From NCBI GenBank assembly GCA_015494845.1, contig WGAL01000212.1, positions 1-6,576 on the forward strand: a stretch of 6,576 nucleotides of DNA, read 5' to 3'. The stretch's first letter is position 1. Every line of letters starts with the position of its first letter. Below the pieces are notes generated by a model. That model had not been told where the DNA came from. It did not search any database and saw only the letters and a list, made by a program, of their open reading frames with translations. Below, in pieces: positions 3,814 through 6,576 of the stretch. A program made the position numbers and the translations under genes. This DNA comes from Melioribacteraceae bacterium (GTDB taxonomy: Bacteria > Bacteroidota > Ignavibacteria > Ignavibacteriales > Melioribacteraceae).

Positions 3814-6576
3814 CTATTTCAATAAAATCATCTTTCTTGTTTGGACAAAATCTCCGGCGCGCAACGTGTAGAAATAAACTCCGCTTGGCAGTTTCCTAGC
3901 ATTAAATTGAACCGAATATTTACCGGGCGATTGTTTTTTATTCACAAGAGTAGCAACTTCGCGTCCGAGCGCGTCGTAAATTTTGAGAGAAACTTGAACT
4001 TGACCGTCATTGCGAGTTAATTCCAATTTCTTGGAATTAACGCGGCAATCTGTCGAATTGTTAGCATAAGCCGAATTTCCGCTAGTCCGCCTTGGGCGGA
4101 GCTTCGCTCCGTTCGCAATAACGTAAGCGATGTTCGTTGTCGGATTGAACGGGTTAGGGTAATTTTGTAAAAGTTCAAACTTTGCGGGAAATCCGACAAA
4201 CACTTCCACCTTTTTCGAAAATACGTACCCGCCGTCCAAATCCATTTGCTTTAACCGGTAAAAATATTTTCCCGATTTGTTTACATTGTCCGTATAAAAA
4301 TATTTATGCGCGGAATTGCTTGCGCCTTGCCCTTCAATAAAAGCTATCTTTTCCCAAACTTGATTTCCGCTTGAGCTATCCTCATCGTCAAACGCTCTTT
4401 GTAGCTCGAAACCGAAATTATTAACCTCCGTCGCGGTTTCCCAAGTTAAAAGAATTTTGTTGTTACCGTTAGTTTCGGCGGTAAAAGAAACCAACTCGAC
4501 TGGAGTTAGAGATTCGGACGTGGCAACCACCGGACGCAAACGAAAATCTGCGGAGTTGAAATGGCTCCAACCGCTTCCGGTATTTATGCTGGAATTGCCG
4601 GAAATATTGCTATTGTTTGCTCTAATGTAAAAATTGTTGCCGTTAGCGTAATACATAACGATATGATAATCGTTTCCGGATGTTACGCTAACATTGGAAG
4701 AAGTCAGATTGACGTAATTCCAACTGTAATTCAAAATCCCGGATTTATCAAAAGAAACCGTTGAACCCAATTTTGAATCCGGTAATCCCGAACCGTCGTC
4801 GGACCAAATTTCAAAATATAACGGGCCGTTCAAATCCACGGTTGCCGACGGATGAAAGAAAGCGCCGGTAACTTCCCCCGAATTCGAAGGCGTAAATTTA
4901 ACCGCAATTTTATCATTTGCATCAAGATTTGTTGAAGATTCACTTCCCCAAGAATCATATGCGAGCAAATCGTAGTGGGAAGACGTGGATGAGTTAATTA
5001 AATTTACAAGCGAATTAAAAACATTGACTTTCCCGTAGCCCCAATGATAATCGGGCAAAGAATTGCCGGTATAACTATCGGTTGTTACTCCGTTATGCAA
5101 TGCGGTCTTTATATCGGATGCCGACAAATTCGGATTATAATCCAGCAAAAGAGCGACGCACCCGGAAACTACAGGCGAAGCCATACTTGTTCCTTGATTT
5201 TTATGATAGTCGGACGTAATTTGCGACGTTGAAGCAATTGCAGCGTCGTCGGAAGTACAGGAAATAACGGCTTGTCCGGGCGACGCTACGTCTGGCTTTT
5301 GTCTTCCGTCGCGAGTAGGACCAATACTGCTGAACGACGAAATATCATCCGACCTGTCAGGCGAGCCGTAAGAATAATTTCCGCCGTTGCTCGCATGCCA
5401 TCTCCATCTGCCTACATAAGAGGCAACCGTAATTGCGGATACGGCGACGCCCGGGGAACCTACGGTATAATCCGTATTTCCGTTTTGCAATGCCGCGCCC
5501 ATTGAGGAAGCGAAAAGCCACGCATGGAAAGTCATATCCGTCGAAGAATTATTAGTAAGAGTAATCGTCCAATCTCCTTGCGCCGGCGGATACGAAGCGT
5601 CGCCGTCGTAAATCTTAAAATAATTTCTTCTATCGCCGTTGGTATAACTTCCATCCACGAAATTAAAAACATAAATATATCCGTCGTCCGTAACGCCGGT
5701 TCCTTGCGAATCATTATTTTGAGTGTAAGAATATCCATTCGGAGTTGTAACTTCAACGGTTATGCTTTCGTTGTCGCTCCACCACAAATCCAAATAAAAA
5801 TAATCATTATTACTGCCGGATTTAGCAGAATAGGAAGGAACGTTTATTGTAACCGAAGCGGTTCCGCCGGCTGAAGCCGTTCCGGAAATATGAATAGGAT
5901 TATCGCCTTCGTTGCCCGCCGCGGCTACAAAAACTCTGCCGTTTCCCGAAGACGTAAAATCGTCAACGGCTAAATCCAAGTCGCGCGTTCCGTCGTGCGC
6001 GTTCGAATGTCCGCCGAGACTCATATTAACGACAACCGGTTTTCCTTCGGTATTGGCAATAGCTTTTGCGTATGTTAGCGCGTCAATTAAATTGCTTGTA
6101 GGAAACGAACCGTCGCCAGCCTTTACAAAAACAATGTCGGAATTCGGAGCGATGCCTGCGTATTTTCCGTTAGATGCGTTCCCATTTCCCGCCGCAGAAC
6201 CTGACACGTGAGTGCCGTGTCCGTTTATGTCTTTTTCCCTAACAAAATTTGCAGGCGTCCCGTCAATCTCGTCGTTAATATCGCTCGTTGTATATTCAAC
6301 TCCGTAATCCAATCCGGAAAAATTAACGGCGTCTCTGTCTTCCAGCGTTTGCTCGCTTCCAGAAGCAGTAAGCGTTTGGTCCCAAATGTATAAAATCCGG
6401 CTTGTATTCGGCGAACCGGAATTCTGAAAATCTTCGTGCTTCCAATCGATTCCGGTATCGACAATTAAAACAATGACGTCATCGCCCGTATATGGCGTTG
6501 AATTTACGTAGCCGGAACTTACCAAATCCGCTCCGGTTAAACCGTTCGCCACGTCGTTTGTCGGATAAAATATTTC
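3814..6576 (-). CDS. Secreted subtilisin-family (S8) serine protease with type IX sorting domain, 5' end outside the window
   Basis: The frame is open to the right edge (EIFYPTND precedes a GTG at 6552 that is unlikely to be the start), so the signal peptide and any propeptide lie outside. Counting from that GTG, 912 residues are visible. The catalytic set is complete: Asp32 in VDTGID, His112 in GHGTHVSG (codon 6217-6219), oxyanion Asn214 in AAGNEGD and Ser456 in GTSMASP (codon 5185-5187). Asn and Ser are 242 residues apart, against 66 in subtilisin, because a beta-sandwich of about 127 residues is inserted after Asn214. The catalytic domain ends near 520. Then come a beta-rich module (525-678), an FN3-like module (about 684-788) and a C-terminal sorting domain (790-912). 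The protein is expected to cross the outer membrane by the type IX system and to degrade extracellular protein, either attached or released. About 39 residues (811-849) of the sorting domain are encoded by palindromic repeat DNA. No promoter is visible. Confidence 0.95.
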   Translation of the reverse strand, partial: EIFYPTNDVANGLTGADLVSSGYVNSTPYTGDDVIVLIVDTGIDWKHEDFQNSGSPNTSRILYIWDQTLTASGSEQTLEDRDAVNFSGLDYGVEYTTSDINDEIDGTPANFVREKDINGHGTHVSGSAAGNGNASNGKYAGIAPNSDIVFVKAGDGSFPTSNLIDALTYAKAIANTEGKPVVVNMSLGGHSNAHDGTRDLDLAVDDFTSSGNGRVFVAAAGNEGDNPIHISGTASAGGTASVTINVPSYSAKSGSNNDYFYLDLWWSDNESITVEVTTPNGYSYTQNNDSQGTGVTDDGYIYVFNFVDGSYTNGDRRNYFKIYDGDASYPPAQGDWTITLTNNSSTDMTFHAWLFASSMGAALQNGNTDYTVGSPGVAVSAITVASYVGRWRWHASNGGNYSYGSPDRSDDISSFSSIGPTRDGRQKPDVASPGQAVISCTSDDAAIASTSQITSDYHKNQGTSMASPVVSGCVALLLDYNPNLSASDIKTALHNGVTTDSYTGNSLPDYHWGYGKVNVFNSLVNLINSSTSSHYDLLAYDSWGSESSTNLDANDKIAVKFTPSNSGEVTGAFFHPSATVDLNGPLYFEIWSDDGSGLPDSKLGSTVSFDKSGILNYSWNYVNLTSSNVSVTSGNDYHIVMYYANGNNFYIRANNSNISGNSSINTGSGWSHFNSADFRLRPVVATSESLTPVELVSFTAETNGNNKILLTWETATEVNNFGFELQRAFDDEDSSSGNQVWEKIAFIEGQGASNSAHKYFYTDNVNKSGKYFYRLKQMDLDGGYVFSKKVEVFVGFPAKFELLQNYPNPFNPTTNIAYVIANGAKLRPRRTSGNSAYANNSTDCRVNSKKLELTRNDGQVQVSLKIYDALGREVATLVNKKQSPGKYSVQFNARKLPSGVYFYTLRAGDFVQTRKMILLK
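4006..4053 (+). repeat. Palindromic repeat unit 1 (hairpin-forming, inside the protease gene)
   Basis: The unit begins GTCATTGCGAG (4006-4016) and ends GCGGCAATCTGTC. It folds on itself with an 11-base perfect stem, GTTAATTCCAA (4016-4026) against TTGGAATTAAC (4031-4041), with a TTTC loop. ATTGC (4009-4013) and GCAAT (4045-4049) pair again further out. The head and tail resemble the widespread bacterial palindrome 'GTCATTGCGAG...GCGGCAATCT'. On the protease strand it encodes roughly DCRVNSKKLELTRND. Confidence 0.8.
4070..4122 (-). repeat. Palindromic repeat unit 2, opposite orientation, inside the protease gene
   Basis: Read on the minus strand it begins GTTATTGCGAA (4122-4112) and ends GCGGAAATTCGGC, matching unit 1 at 9 of 11 head bases and 9 of 13 tail bases. 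Its centre is GC-rich with two overlapping hairpins, TCCGCC/GGCGGA (4086-4091 with 4095-4100) and CGGAGC/GCTCCG (4097-4102 with 4106-4111). On the protease strand it encodes VIANGAKLRPRRTSGNS. Units 1 and 2 lie tail to tail with a 16-base spacer (4054-4069). Confidence 0.75.
4519..4980 (-). other. Beta-rich accessory module downstream of the catalytic domain
   Basis: Residues about 525-678 form a separate module: VTGAFFHPSATVDLNGPLYF, EIWSDDGSGLPDSKLGS, then WNYVNLTSSNVSVTSGNDYHI, VMYYANGNNFYIRANNS and FRLRPVV. The order of strands and the 'G-P/IWSDDGSGLPDSKLGS...W...L...V.V..G..Y.I' pattern look like the jelly-roll or carbohydrate-binding-like modules found on many secreted FCB-group proteins. 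I cannot name a family or ligand. Confidence 0.45.
5512..5892 (-). other. Beta-sandwich domain inserted within the protease catalytic domain
   Basis: Residues about 221-347 (from the GTG at 6552) interrupt the subtilisin fold directly after AAGNEGDNPIHISG. The segment alternates hydrophobic strands and turns: ASVTINVPSY, YFYLDLWWSDNESITVEVTTPNG, GYIYVFNF, YFKIYDG, GDWTITLTNNSS, FHAWLFAS. The pattern 'LWWSD...VEVTTPNGYSY' resembles the jelly-roll inserted at the equivalent place in CspA-like clostridial subtilases and the P-domains of other subtilases. The fold is inferred and the boundaries are approximate. Confidence 0.6.

Larger units (their letters stand above)
3814..4185 (-). other. Type IX secretion C-terminal sorting domain (type A), interrupted by an insert
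   Basis: Residues about 790-912 match the Por secretion tail pattern: FELLQNYPNPFNPTTNIAY, then VSLKIYDALGREVATLVN, GKYSVQFNARKLPSGVYFY and TLRAGDFVQTRKMILLK at the very end. In this family the signal directs passage through the outer membrane and is normally cut off. The stretch between NIAY and VSLKIYD is normally a short turn of several residues. Here it is about 40 residues longer and coincides with repeat DNA. Confidence 0.88.

Noticed and set aside
3991..4002. Tandem 6-base repeat (CAAGTT twice on the minus strand) directly beside the palindromic insert, considered as a target site duplication.
   Set aside because: Both copies are on the same side of the insert and no copy is seen at the other edge near 4123. 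It encodes QVQV, a normal alternating beta-strand pattern.
5524..5874. 116-codon plus-strand open frame antisense to the protease.
   Set aside because: Its composition (runs of Ile, Arg and Ser) is that of a reverse-frame shadow, and it has no homologous motif.
6550..6552. GTG as the start codon of the protease.
   Set aside because: The frame is open to the edge, and a secreted protease must have a signal peptide before this point. The Asp of the catalytic triad is only 32 residues in.

Overview
The window looks like a piece of a bacterial chromosome from the FCB group (Bacteroidota/Ignavibacteriota/Chlorobi-like). The main evidence is the long minus-strand protease. It ends in a C-terminal sorting domain of the type IX secretion (Por secretion tail) kind, with a QNYPNPFNP motif, a YDALGREVATLV motif, GVYFYTLRAG and a terminal KMILLK. 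This is preceded by an FN3-like module (LTPVELVSFTAE, LTWETATEVNNFGFELQRA) of a style common in Ignavibacteria. The lineage assignment is inference from motif style, not a database result. The sequence is moderately AT-rich and densely coding, and no stretch over 300 bases lacks a gene.

Layout: positions 3-3776 hold a tight plus-strand gene run. The first gene is mutS (DNA mismatch repair ATPase), cut at its 5' end by the window edge. It is followed by a 107-residue protein of the NifX/NifB C-terminal-like dinitrogenase cofactor family, then by a 406-residue 12-helix major facilitator transporter. The mutS stop codon shares bases with the ribosome binding site of the second gene, and genes two and three overlap in a TAATG, so the three are probably co-transcribed. 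A 37-base gap (3777-3813) separates this run from a convergent minus-strand gene filling 3814-6576. That gene is a secreted subtilisin-family (S8) serine protease, cut at its 5' end by the window edge. Its catalytic Asp, His, oxyanion Asn and Ser are all visible. It has a beta-sandwich inserted between Asn and Ser, a further beta-rich module, an FN3-like module and the sorting domain.

The most striking structure is inside that sorting domain. About 117 bases (4006-4122) of palindromic repeat DNA lie in frame in the coding sequence, and they add about 39 residues between the first beta strand and the VSLKIYD strand. The insert is two related hairpin-forming units placed tail to tail. Both have a GTYATTGCGAR head and a GCGG(C/A)AAT tail, resembling the dispersed 'TCATTGCGAG...GCAATCT' palindromes seen between genes in many bacteria. 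Here the repeat appears to be translated rather than intergenic, comparable in principle to the Rickettsia palindromic elements. I see no phage, insertion sequence, CRISPR array, tRNA or rRNA, and no convincing new multi-gene system.
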